This document shows, in pieces, positions 29,599-36,806 of a DNA stretch of 42,365 nucleotides. The notes under the pieces are model-generated. The model was not told where the DNA came from. It was given only the letters and a program-made list of their open reading frames with translations, and searched no databases. Numbering within the stretch: the first letter of the stretch is position 1; every line of letters starts with the position of its first letter. The translations under genes and the position numbers were made by a program. Source of the stretch: CAWEEP01 sp963808125 (lineage in GTDB: Bacteria; Chloroflexota; Dormibacteria; Aeolococcales; Aeolococcaceae); NCBI GenBank assembly GCA_963808125.1, contig CAWEEP010000075.1, positions 1-42,365 of the forward strand. Direction: 5' to 3'.

Positions 29599-30704
29599 GC
29601 CCGCGCCTCCAGCACCCGGCTGGCGGTGAGGGCATCGAGCACCGCCGCGGTCATCTCGCCGGTCGAGCTGGTGCCGCCCAGGTCGGGGGTCCGTGCTCCG
29701 GCGTCGAGGGCCGCGTCCACCGCGGCGCGGATCTCCGCCGCGACCTCGGGGAGCCGGAGCGAGTGCTCGAAGAGGAGGGCGACGCTCAGGATGGAGCCCA
29801 CCGGGTTGGCGATGCCGCGCCCGGCGATGTCCGGCGCGGTGCCGTGGATCGGCTCGTAGAGGGCAGGACCGCCGTCGGGATTGAGGCTGGCCGACGCCAT
29901 CAGGCCGAGCGACCCGCTGATCGCCGCCGCCTCATCGCTCAGGATGTCGCCGAAGAGGTTCTCCGCGACCACCACGTCCAACCCTGATGGCTGCTGGAGC
30001 ATGCGCAGCGCGAAGCTGTCGACGAGCTGGTGATCGAGGGCGACGTCCGGGTTGTCAGCCGCCAGCTCGGTGGTGACGTCGCGCCAGAGCCGCCCGCTCC
30101 ACAGGGCATTCGCCTTGTCCACCGAGGTGAGGTGGCGGCTGCGGCCGCGGGCCAGTTCAAACGCGAAACCGACGACGCGCGCGATCTGCTGGCGGCTGTA
30201 GGTGATGGTGTCATGGGCGCGCTCCGCGTCGCCATCGCCGCTCCGGCCGTGAGCGCCGTAGTAGGCGCCGGCGGACAGCTCGCGGACCACGATGAAGTCG
30301 GCGCCGCGAGTGACCTCGGGCCGCAGCGGGCCGCAGCCGGAGAGGGCGGGGAAGGCGCGAACAGGGCGGAGGTTGATGCTGAGGCCCAGCCGCTGGCGCA
30401 GACCGTGGATGGCTGCTCCCGGCCTCGCGTCGCCGCGCAGATGGTCCCAGCGCGGAGCACCGGCAGCGCCGAAGAGGACGGCGTCGGCCTCACGGCAGAG
30501 CTGCAGTGTCGCCTCGGGGAGCGGGCGGCCCTCCGCCTCGATGGCGGCTCCGGCGATCGGCCGCTCGGTCAGCTCCAGGGAGAGGTGGTGGGCGGCGGCG
30601 GCGCGCTCGAGGACGCTCACCGCGCTGGCGATGACCTCCGGGCCGATGCCGTCGCCGGGAAGGACGACGACACGGATCGGCTGTGATTGCGGCTGGATGC
30701 TCAT
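29595..30704 (-). CDS. LeuB-like decarboxylating dehydrogenase, probable homoisocitrate (or isopropylmalate) dehydrogenase
   Basis: NAD-dependent beta-decarboxylating dehydrogenase, 369 residues. Family motifs: LPGDGIGPEVI, NLRPVRAFPALSGCGPLRPE, VRELSAGAYYG, TSVDKANALWSGRLWRDV, AENLFGDILSDEAAAISGSL and EPIHGTAPDIAGRGIANPVG. Most of these look like isopropylmalate dehydrogenase. However, the substrate helix reads AIHGLRQRLGL, close to the Thermus homoisocitrate dehydrogenase helix, with His where that enzyme has Arg and LeuB has Leu. As first structural gene of the lysine operon, homoisocitrate is its likely substrate; it may be bifunctional. ATG at 30704 follows a weak GGGAG. Confidence 0.75.
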   Translation of the reverse strand: MSIQPQSQPIRVVVLPGDGIGPEVIASAVSVLERAAAAHHLSLELTERPIAGAAIEAEGRPLPEATLQLCREADAVLFGAAGAPRWDHLRGDARPGAAIHGLRQRLGLSINLRPVRAFPALSGCGPLRPEVTRGADFIVVRELSAGAYYGAHGRSGDGDAERAHDTITYSRQQIARVVGFAFELARGRSRHLTSVDKANALWSGRLWRDVTTELAADNPDVALDHQLVDSFALRMLQQPSGLDVVVAENLFGDILSDEAAAISGSLGLMASASLNPDGGPALYEPIHGTAPDIAGRGIANPVGSILSVALLFEHSLRLPEVAAEIRAAVDAALDAGARTPDLGGTSSTGEMTAAVLDALTASRVLEARA

Positions 30705-30745
30705 GGAACTCCCGCGGGCTTGCTTCTGAACTGCTCTGGACAAAC

Positions 30746-30780
30746 GAAGAGGGCTCCCTCGCTCTGGGGGAGCCCTCTTC
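30746..30780 (-). terminator. Attenuator-type hairpin before the lysine operon
   Basis: A perfect inverted repeat with 13-bp arms, GAAGAGGGCTCCC (30746-30758) and GGGAGCCCTCTTC (30768-30780), around a 9-nt loop. Read on the minus strand it is followed by GTTTGTCC, a short and weak U tract. It lies between the leader peptide stop and the first structural gene, 42 nt from its start codon, so it would cut transcription before the operon. Confidence 0.7.
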
Positions 30781-30813
30781 CGCGGCGGCGGGAGCGCCTC
30801 GCGGCGCGCGCCT
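30781..30813 (-). promoter_or_regulatory. Upstream part of the attenuator, possible antiterminator segment
   Basis: Between the leader peptide stop and the terminator the minus-strand RNA can form GCGCC-GCGA-GGCGC (30807-30794), a 5-bp stem with a GNRA loop. The adjoining segment GCTCCC (30795-30790) repeats the 5' arm of the terminator and can pair with GGGAGC of its 3' arm. This gives mutually exclusive folds, as expected of attenuation. Folding energies were not computed. Confidence 0.45.
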
Positions 30814-30891
30814 CTACTTCGTACCGACGGATTTGGCCCCTGCGAGGGCTTGACGTCCGGCGAACTGTTTGAGGGCGCGCGCGATCTGCAT
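30814..30891 (-). CDS. 25-residue leader peptide of the lysine operon
   Basis: A short reading frame starting ATG at 30891 and ending TAG at 30814-30816. It begins MQIARALKQF and ends GAKSVGTK. Three of 25 residues are lysine, including the last codon before the stop, and two use AAA, which is rare in such GC-rich DNA. There is no ribosome site, but the -10 box ends 9 nt before the ATG, so a leaderless start is likely. The stop lies 33 nt before the terminator hairpin. By position it could sense charged lysine tRNA and control read-through. Leader-peptide attenuation has been reported for the Thermus thermophilus lysine cluster; here it is an inference. Confidence 0.55.
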   Translation of the reverse strand: MQIARALKQFAGRQALAGAKSVGTK

Positions 30892-30900
30892 CGTGGGGGG

Positions 30901-30930
30901 AGCATACGGGAGGGGGGCCTCCCGCGTCAA
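30901..30930 (-). promoter_or_regulatory. Promoter of the lysine operon with a palindromic spacer
   Basis: On the minus strand TTGACG (30930-30925), an 18-bp spacer, and TATGCT (30906-30901). The spacer itself is an inverted repeat, CGGGAGG and CCTCCCG separated by four bases, which could be an operator covering the space between the promoter boxes. The promoter lies 11 bp after the stop of the zinc-ribbon gene. Confidence 0.7.
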
Positions 30931-30940
30931 CCGGGCGGCC

Positions 30941-31948
30941 TCACCCGCCGACCGGGATGGTGAACGGGTTGTCCGAGGCGCCGTCGCCGAACGAAGACCA
31001 TCCCGTCAGGGAGGTCGGCGTGATGCTCTGCCCCGTGTCCGGCGCGATCGAGCTGGCCAGCCACAGCTCGGCCGGCCACGGCCCTGCGTCGCCGCCGGTC
31101 ACGCTGGCCGGCACACCGCCATCGGGGACGACCAGGAAGAGGTCGACCTCCAGATAGCCGTCCGGTGCCAGTGCGGCGGTGCTTCCCACGTCGAGCTGGC
31201 CGTCGCCGGTGCCCGCGGGGGCCGTGATGCAGCTTGGGCCATCGCCGAAGCCGGCCTCGATCGCGCTGATCTCGTACTCATGCCCCGATGGCCAGGTGAA
31301 GCTGATCTCAGCCCACGCCGCCAGGTTGGGCGTCGTGTTCTCCAGCGTCAGCCGGCCGGGGATGACGGCGTCGTCATGAGGGTCGATGGTGCATGGGCTG
31401 CCGGCGGATAGTTCGCCCTGGATCTCGGCCGGGTCGTACTGCTCCGGAGTGCCCAGCGACAGCGTCCCCGAGAAGCTGATGCCGCCCGACTCGGTCTCCG
31501 TGAACGAGAACGCGGCCTGCAGCGGCTCGGTCAACGGCCCGGGTACCGCCGTGGGGAGTGTTGTGGCCGGCGCCGGGGTCGAGGCGCCGGCGCCGGGAAC
31601 CGCGTGGGGACCCGCCCTCGAAATCTCGAAACCGACGGTGCCGGCGACGACGACGATCGCGAGGCTCACGAGCCCCACGATCAGCAGGCGTAACCGGGAT
31701 GGGCCATCCCCACCGCCCCCGGTGAAGGCGGCAGGTGCCCAGGGCTGCCCGGCGGCATATGGAGAGCTGGGTGGCGGCGGCCAGGCGCTCGTCCAGACGG
31801 GGCCTGGCGTTGGGGGAGGAGGCGGGGGAAGCGGTGCCTGTGTCCCTCCCGCCGGTTGAGGCGGGGAGGGGGCCACCAGCGTTCCGCAGAGCGGGCATGT
31901 GGAAACCGACGGGTCGAGGATCGTGCATCCGCACCTCTCGCAGGTCAC
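30941..31948 (-). CDS. Zinc-ribbon, proline-rich, single-pass membrane protein
   Basis: Function unknown; 335 residues. It opens with a zinc ribbon (C3-x2-C6 and C18-x2-C21, as CERC and CPLC), then about 55 residues rich in Pro, a membrane helix (RLLIVGLVSLAIVVVAGTVG), a Thr/Pro/Ala linker and a C-terminal domain of about 190 residues that looks all-beta, with two cysteines (GSPCTIDPHDD and GPSCITAPAG). The ribbon would lie in the cytoplasm and the beta domain outside. GTG 31948 is chosen because GAGGAGA precedes it and a promoter lies further up. Its gene ends just before the lysine operon promoter on the same strand. Confidence 0.75.
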   Translation of the reverse strand: MTCERCGCTILDPSVSTCPLCGTLVAPSPPQPAGGTQAPLPPPPPPTPGPVWTSAWPPPPSSPYAAGQPWAPAAFTGGGGDGPSRLRLLIVGLVSLAIVVVAGTVGFEISRAGPHAVPGAGASTPAPATTLPTAVPGPLTEPLQAAFSFTETESGGISFSGTLSLGTPEQYDPAEIQGELSAGSPCTIDPHDDAVIPGRLTLENTTPNLAAWAEISFTWPSGHEYEISAIEAGFGDGPSCITAPAGTGDGQLDVGSTAALAPDGYLEVDLFLVVPDGGVPASVTGGDAGPWPAELWLASSIAPDTGQSITPTSLTGWSSFGDGASDNPFTIPVGG

Positions 31949-31997
31949 GCTCCGATCTCCTCGCCGTCGCCGTCCGCTGCCTCTCCGAACCGTCCGC

Positions 31998-32027
31998 ACT
32001 GTAGAGCACACCGCAGGCGACTGGCAA
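31998..32027 (-). promoter_or_regulatory. Promoter of the zinc-ribbon membrane protein
   Basis: On the minus strand TTGCCA (32027-32022), an 18-bp spacer and TACAGT (32003-31998). About 40 nt of leader with a GAGGAGA ribosome site follow before the GTG at 31948. Confidence 0.55.
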
Positions 32028-32077
32028 GGCGGTGCCCGGGCCGGCGGCGGAGCCTCTCCGGCAGCGCCCGGGTGGAC

Positions 32078-33364
32078 TCAGGCCGCCGACGGCTGCAGCT
32101 GCTCGACGAGCGCCTGGCCGCTGGTGGGGGAGACGTCGCCGGACGATCCGGCGGCCCAGCAGCTGGTTGCGCTGACGCAGGCGATACCGTCCACCTCGGT
32201 GTCGGTGCTGCCGGGTGGGGGGGTGCTGGGGACGATGCTCCAGGCGCCCTGCGTGTAGTGCTCGATCAGCGTCTGGAAGGTGGTGCCGCCGGGGGTGGTG
32301 CTGGAGAAGCCAGCGGCCCAGCAGTCACCCGCGCCGGCGCAGGCCACCGCGTCGAAGACGCTGTTCGAGGGGGTCAGGCTGGGCACGATGCTCCAGCCGC
32401 CGCCCGTGGTCTGCTCGATCAGGGGCACCTCGGCGCCGGCGGCGTCGTAGGTGTCGCCGACCGCCCAGCATCCGCCGGTGCCGGCGCAGGTCACGCTGTC
32501 GAGCACGCTCTCGGGGCTGCCGTTCGGTGTCGGGCTTGAGACGATGCTCCAGCCACTGCCGGTGTCGTGCTCGATCAGCGGCGCCTGGCGGCCACCGCTG
32601 TTGTAGGCGCTGCCCACCGCCCAGCAGTCGGCGGCACGTGCGCAGGCCACCCCGGACAACACACCCCCCGGTCCGCCGGGCGGGGTGGGGGAGGCGGCGG
32701 TGCTCCAGGTCGCCCCCGTGTACCGCTCGATGACGGTTCCAGCCGCGTCGGAGAAGCCGACGGCCCAGCAGTCGGCGGCGGCGGCGCAGGCCACCGCGTC
32801 GAGGCGGACGTCGCCGCCGCCCGAGGGAGAGGGGCTGGACACGTCGTTCCAGCCGCCGCCGGTGTCCTCCTCGATCAGGGTGTGCTGGCCGCCACTGCCG
32901 TCAGTGGAGAAACCGGTCGCCCAGCACTCGCCGGCACCGGCGCAGGTCACGCTCTCCAGCTGGCTCGACCCAGCGGCCGGCGGCGCGGGGGCCTGCGCCA
33001 TGGCCCAGCCGCCGCCCGTGTTCTGTTCGATCAGCGCCTGCTCGCTGCCCCCGCCCGCCACGTTGGAGGAGCCGACGGCCCAGCAGTCGCTGGCGCCGGC
33101 GCACGCCACCGCGTTCAGATAGGAGGCCGTGCTGCCCGGGGGGGATGGGACGGCGGAGAGCCTCCACGAGACGGGGACCGCCGGCGTCGCGCTCGGCGCG
33201 GCGGTCGGCGGCGCGACGCTGGGGCTGCCGCCGGCGTAGGGGCTCGAGGTGGCGCAGCCGGACCCGATCACCGCCAAGACGGCGACGACGGCGAGGACCG
33301 CCCTCCCACTCTGCCGTCCCTCAGGGCGGCCGGGCCCGCTCTGCCGATGGATGGCCCGGATCAT
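32078..33364 (-). CDS. Secreted lipoprotein-like seven-repeat beta-propeller (CWAVG repeats)
   Basis: Function unknown; 428 residues. A signal sequence with hydrophobic core (about 21-34) ends in GSGC, with Cys37 as a plausible lipidation site, although the lipobox is not canonical. A Ser/Pro/Ala linker is followed by seven repeats of about 52 residues, each with a VACAGAxDCWAVG-type core, a LIExxTGGGW strand and a SPTP turn. Seven repeats suggest a seven-bladed propeller, and the paired cysteines in each repeat suggest one disulphide per blade. ATG 33364 is preferred because GGTGAGG precedes it; a GTG at 33379 is possible. Such proteins probably bind ligands at the cell surface. Confidence 0.8.
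   Translation of the reverse strand: MIRAIHRQSGPGRPEGRQSGRAVLAVVAVLAVIGSGCATSSPYAGGSPSVAPPTAAPSATPAVPVSWRLSAVPSPPGSTASYLNAVACAGASDCWAVGSSNVAGGGSEQALIEQNTGGGWAMAQAPAPPAAGSSQLESVTCAGAGECWATGFSTDGSGGQHTLIEEDTGGGWNDVSSPSPSGGGDVRLDAVACAAAADCWAVGFSDAAGTVIERYTGATWSTAASPTPPGGPGGVLSGVACARAADCWAVGSAYNSGGRQAPLIEHDTGSGWSIVSSPTPNGSPESVLDSVTCAGTGGCWAVGDTYDAAGAEVPLIEQTTGGGWSIVPSLTPSNSVFDAVACAGAGDCWAAGFSSTTPGGTTFQTLIEHYTQGAWSIVPSTPPPGSTDTEVDGIACVSATSCWAAGSSGDVSPTSGQALVEQLQPSAA
32081..33169 (-). repeat. Seven tandem coding repeats of about 156 bp (CWAVG blades)
   Basis: The DNA encodes seven successive copies of a 50-55 residue unit. The diagnostic Cys-Trp-Ala-(Val/Thr/Ala)-Gly appears seven times, with a second Cys five to six residues before it each time. 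Copies have diverged (AVG, ATG and AAG versions), so the array is old rather than a recent expansion. Confidence 0.8.
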
Positions 33365-33471
33365 GCTGCGGGACCTCACCGATGAACATGGCCGCCTCGG
33401 CCGAGTGTAGCGCCGGCCCGAGTTCGCACCGGGTGGGTGATCCTCCGCTCCTCGTCTACACTTCGCCGGCA

Positions 33472-34116
33472 GTGGATGCGAGCCTCCGCCGCGCCCTGGC
33501 CGTTGCCCTGGGACCGGGCTCGGTCCTCCAGGGCGGCGCGGTGCTGGCTCCCAACTCCGCGCAGGGCGTCCGTGCCGCCCTGCGCATCGCCCAGGAGTGG
33601 CGCCTGCCGCTCCGCCTCGCCAGCGGTCCAGGCGACGCCTCGGACGCGCCGGAGGGCGGTGCCGTCCTCAGCCTGAGAAGGCTCGACGTCATCGCGGTGG
33701 ACGCTCCCAACGGCATCGCCCGCGCCGAGGCCGGGGTGACCGTCCACGCCCTCCTCCGCTCGCTCGCCATCGCTCGGGTGGCGGTCGCCGGGCTGGACGG
33801 GCAGGCGGGAGGGGCCCGTGTGGGCTCGCTGGTCGGGACCGGCGGGCTGCCGCGGCGCAGTCTCTGCGGCGTCGAGGCGGCCCTGCCCGGCGGCGACCTC
33901 GTCCGCGCCGGGGCCGCCGTGCTGAAGGACGTCGTCGGTTACGACGTCACCTCCCTGCTGCTGGGCAGCGCCGGCCGGCTGGCGGCCGTCATCGCCGTCC
34001 ATCTGCGCCTCATCCCCGCCGGAGCCCGCGTCGAAACGGCTCCGGCGGCGGGGGCGCGCCCCACCGGCGAGGTCGCCGCCGTCTTCGACCCGTTCGGAAT
34101 CCTCGCCGGAGGCTGA
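33472..34116 (+). CDS. Minimal FAD-binding (GlcE/FAD_binding_4-like) protein
   Basis: Resembles the FAD-binding domain of glycolate-oxidase-type flavoproteins. The core AVLKDVVGYDVTSLLLGSAG follows a GSLVGTGG loop and precedes RLAAVIAVHLRLIP. At about 214 residues it holds little else: after this core it goes almost directly to a C-terminal VFDPFGILAGG, the motif that normally closes a protein of 350 or more residues. The substrate domain is therefore missing or reduced. I chose the GTG at 33472, 9 nt after a TACACT -10-like box; an ATG at 33382 would add 30 residues unlike the family. No partner subunits (GlcD, GlcF) are nearby. Confidence 0.65.
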   Translation: MDASLRRALAVALGPGSVLQGGAVLAPNSAQGVRAALRIAQEWRLPLRLASGPGDASDAPEGGAVLSLRRLDVIAVDAPNGIARAEAGVTVHALLRSLAIARVAVAGLDGQAGGARVGSLVGTGGLPRRSLCGVEAALPGGDLVRAGAAVLKDVVGYDVTSLLLGSAGRLAAVIAVHLRLIPAGARVETAPAAGARPTGEVAAVFDPFGILAGG

Positions 34117-34142
34117 CGCAGAACCGACGCCGGCCCGGAGCC

Positions 34143-34796
34143 TCAGCCGGCGGGCGGCGCGCTGCCGGCGGCGGGGGAGGCGGCCGCCGCGATCCTCTCC
34201 GGGGACATGTAGGTGATGCGGGCGAGAGTGCCGTCGTCGTAGTCGAGGATGAGCAGGCCGCCCTTGGCGCACTGGAGCCGGTGGATGGCCCAGACGGGAC
34301 GCCTCCGGTGCCTGATCCAGAAGGCCTGGATGGGGTCGCCGTGGCTGACGCAGGCGCCGCTCTCCCCTGGGAAGTCGGCGAGGAGCCGGACGAGGGGCCG
34401 CCCGATCCGCTCCGCCATGCCGGCCACCGTCTCGTCGCGACCCAGGAGCCCCGGCCAGACCAGGTGGACCCACCATAGCGGTCTCCGCCAGGGGATCTGT
34501 TTGGCCGGGACGCCCTCCAGATAGAGGCTGAAGCGGGCCTCCAGCAGGTCCGGGTCGGGGATCACCTCGACCTGGCCGAGATGGCGGGCGACGATGGCCG
34601 TCGTCTGCTCCGCCCGCTCCAACGGGCTCGTGTAGATGCGCCGGATCGGCCGTCCGGCCAGATACCGGCCCATCGCCTCCGCTTGGAGCAGTCCCTTTTC
34701 ACTCAGGCCGAAGCCGGGAAGGTAGCCGTAGAGGACCTTGCCTGGGTTGGCGACGTCGCAGTGGCGGCAGAGGTAGAGGCGGGTTCGCACCGGCAT
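34143..34796 (-). CDS. Histidine phosphatase superfamily protein
   Basis: Phosphoglycerate-mutase-like phosphatase of 217 residues; substrate unknown. The phosphohistidine motif near the N-terminus reads LCRHCDVANPG, so the usual RHG is RHC, with R11 and H12 kept. YTSPLERAEQTT and the second histidine in ACVSHGDPIQA are present. The C-terminal 15 residues are low-complexity Ala/Pro. ATG 34796 has no strong ribosome site. It is convergent with the FAD-domain gene, 26 bp away. Confidence 0.82.
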   Translation of the reverse strand: MPVRTRLYLCRHCDVANPGKVLYGYLPGFGLSEKGLLQAEAMGRYLAGRPIRRIYTSPLERAEQTTAIVARHLGQVEVIPDPDLLEARFSLYLEGVPAKQIPWRRPLWWVHLVWPGLLGRDETVAGMAERIGRPLVRLLADFPGESGACVSHGDPIQAFWIRHRRRPVWAIHRLQCAKGGLLILDYDDGTLARITYMSPERIAAAASPAAGSAPPAG

Positions 34797-35004
34797 CGGC
34801 CGATCCTACGGGATGGGCCCGTCCAGGCTCCGTGCCCGCCCGTGAAGATCGGCCCGCCACCGGGTGCCCTCGATGACGCAGGCCCTTCACATTCCAGTGA
34901 CGGTACCGACTCGCCTCTGGGCCTCCCCCCACGATCAGGCAGGCGACGCCCCTCAGCGGGCTCGATCGCCGGGCGGTCCTCAATCGGAGCAGAAGAGAAA
35001 CAAA

Positions 35005-35820
35005 GTGGCTGTCAGCGCCCAGCGCCGCAGGCGTGTCCTGGTTGCCGTGGTCGCCGCCGTGGTCGCGGCCGGCGCCTTCTACGTCGCCATGACCTACAAG
35101 GGCTCGACGACGACGCCGGCGACGACGAATCAGACAGTGCCGACAGCGACGCCCGTCCCGATGGTGTCGGTCGTGGAGGTCTCCGCCGCCGTCACCGTGG
35201 GCGAGAAGGTCTCCGCCACCAACCTTGCGCTGGTGTCGGTGCCGGCGAGTTCCCTTCCCAGCGCGCCCGCGACCGGCAGCCCGACGTACTACACGGGCAG
35301 CGCTTCGCTGGCGGATCTGACCACCGGCTCCCAGTACTTCGCTGTCGCGCTGAGCGCGGGCACCGTGCTCCAGTCGACCATGCTCATCACCACCGCAGGC
35401 GCGAGCGCCCAGCCCTCGGCCATCCCCTTCACCCTCCTCGCGGGCGACGTCGCTGTCTCCATCCCCTACACGGCGTTGGAGGGGGCGGGCGGATACCCGG
35501 CGGCCGGAGAGCAGATCGACATCCTGGTGGACATCTGGGCGCCCACCGGCACCGCCACCCTCATCGGGGACGGCTCGTTCACCAACGTCAACGTCATCGA
35601 GCTGGGGGCGGCCGCGTCTCCGACGGGCGCCTCGGCCACCCTGATGCTGGTCGAGCTGCCCCTGGCGCAGGCCAAGGACCTCGGCATCCTCACCAACGGC
35701 GCCAACGTGACCTTCCACTACGTGCTCGTCGCAAAGGCCGACTACACGAAGGCGGCGTCGGACACCACCGAGACCATCACCATCTTCGGTGGGCAGAGTT
35801 GGCAGAGCCAGACCGGGTGA
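35005..35820 (+). CDS. cpaB: CpaB/RcpC-like Flp pilus assembly protein
   Basis: Periplasmic-side component of the Tad (Flp) pilus secretion system. An N-terminal basic stretch and membrane helix (about 10-28) are followed by a Thr/Pro linker, a SAF-like region (VEVSAAVTVGEKVSATNLAL) and a larger beta-rich domain with VAVSIPYTALEGAGGYPAAG and ILVDIW. The GTG at 35005 gives 271 residues with a clean N-terminal signal anchor; an upstream ATG at 34864 in the same frame gives a poor sequence. The 208 bp upstream hold no other gene and no clear promoter. TadB follows after 20 nt. Confidence 0.72.
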   Translation: MAVSAQRRRRVLVAVVAAVVAAGAFYVAMTYKGSTTTPATTNQTVPTATPVPMVSVVEVSAAVTVGEKVSATNLALVSVPASSLPSAPATGSPTYYTGSASLADLTTGSQYFAVALSAGTVLQSTMLITTAGASAQPSAIPFTLLAGDVAVSIPYTALEGAGGYPAAGEQIDILVDIWAPTGTATLIGDGSFTNVNVIELGAAASPTGASATLMLVELPLAQAKDLGILTNGANVTFHYVLVAKADYTKAASDTTETITIFGGQSWQSQTG

Positions 35821-35840
35821 TGGTGCCGAGGGGACGCTAG

Positions 35841-36806
35841 GTGTCGACCACGGCCATCCTCTGTGCTGGTCTCGGGGCTGCAGCTCTCTTCATCGGCCTC
35901 GTCCTCGCGCTGCTCCCCGCCGGTAGGTCCGAGCTGCGCCGGCTGGAGACCCTCGAGCAGCGCTTCGAACCGGAGCCCACGCCCCAGCAGGCCGGGTCGC
36001 CGCTCGACCGCATGCGGCGCGGGCTGCAGCGGTCGGTGGGCAGCCGCTTCGAGCGCACGGATCGTGCCGGGCAGCTGGCCGACCGTCTCGCCCGCGCCGA
36101 CCTCAAGCTGCGCCCGGCGGAATGGATCCTGATCTCCCTGGGGGCGGCCGCGGCCGTCGGCGCCCTCGTCCTGCTGCGCTTCGGATCGCCGATCGCCGGC
36201 GTCATCGGTGCGGTCCTCGGCTACTTCGGCGCGCAGGCCATGCTGCCCATCCGCGCCTCCCGCCGGGCCAAGGCGTTCGACGCCCAGCTCTCGCCGGCGA
36301 TGCTCGCCATCAGCGGCGCCATGAAGGCCGGTTACACCTTCGCCCAGGCGGTGGACCTGGCGGCCAAGAACAGCCCCGACCCGATCGGCGCCGAGCTCGC
36401 CCGCCTCACCCGCGAGGTGCAGCTCGGCATCCCCATGAACGATGCCTTCGTGCGCATGGTGAAGCGGAACGAGTCCGAGGATCTGCGCCTCATGCTCGTC
36501 GCCGTCCAGATCCAGTCGCAGGTGGGCGGCAACCTGGCGCAGATCATCGACACCATCGAGTTCACCGTGCGCGAGCGGGTGCGCATCCGGGGTGAGATCA
36601 AGACGCTGACCAGCCAGGCGCGGGCGTCGGGCTACGTGCTGCTGGTCCTCCCCTTCGCCCTCGGCGGCATCCTCATGGCCATCGCTCCCACCTACTTCTC
36701 GCCGATGATCCACAAGCTGCCCGGCCAGATCATGCTGGGGGCGGCCGGCTTCATGATGGCCTGCGGCTACGGCATCATCCGCAAGATCACGGCGATCAAG
36801 GTATGA
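35841..36806 (+). CDS. tadB: Tad secretion inner-membrane protein TadB
   Basis: Type II secretion F-domain protein forming part of the inner-membrane platform of the Tad pilus machine. 321 residues: an N-terminal helix, a soluble stretch, a pair of helices at about 95-135, the T2SSF domain (LSPAMLAISGAMKAGYTFAQ, then QSQVGGNLAQIIDTI) and two C-terminal helices. GTG start. The last 4 nt overlap tadC. Confidence 0.88.
   Translation: MSTTAILCAGLGAAALFIGLVLALLPAGRSELRRLETLEQRFEPEPTPQQAGSPLDRMRRGLQRSVGSRFERTDRAGQLADRLARADLKLRPAEWILISLGAAAAVGALVLLRFGSPIAGVIGAVLGYFGAQAMLPIRASRRAKAFDAQLSPAMLAISGAMKAGYTFAQAVDLAAKNSPDPIGAELARLTREVQLGIPMNDAFVRMVKRNESEDLRLMLVAVQIQSQVGGNLAQIIDTIEFTVRERVRIRGEIKTLTSQARASGYVLLVLPFALGGILMAIAPTYFSPMIHKLPGQIMLGAAGFMMACGYGIIRKITAIKV

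Noticed and set aside
34797..35004. A possible cyclic-di-GMP or other riboswitch before cpaB
   Set aside because: The 208 bp contain GC-rich inverted segments, but I could not match the conserved cores of GEMM or other riboswitch classes.
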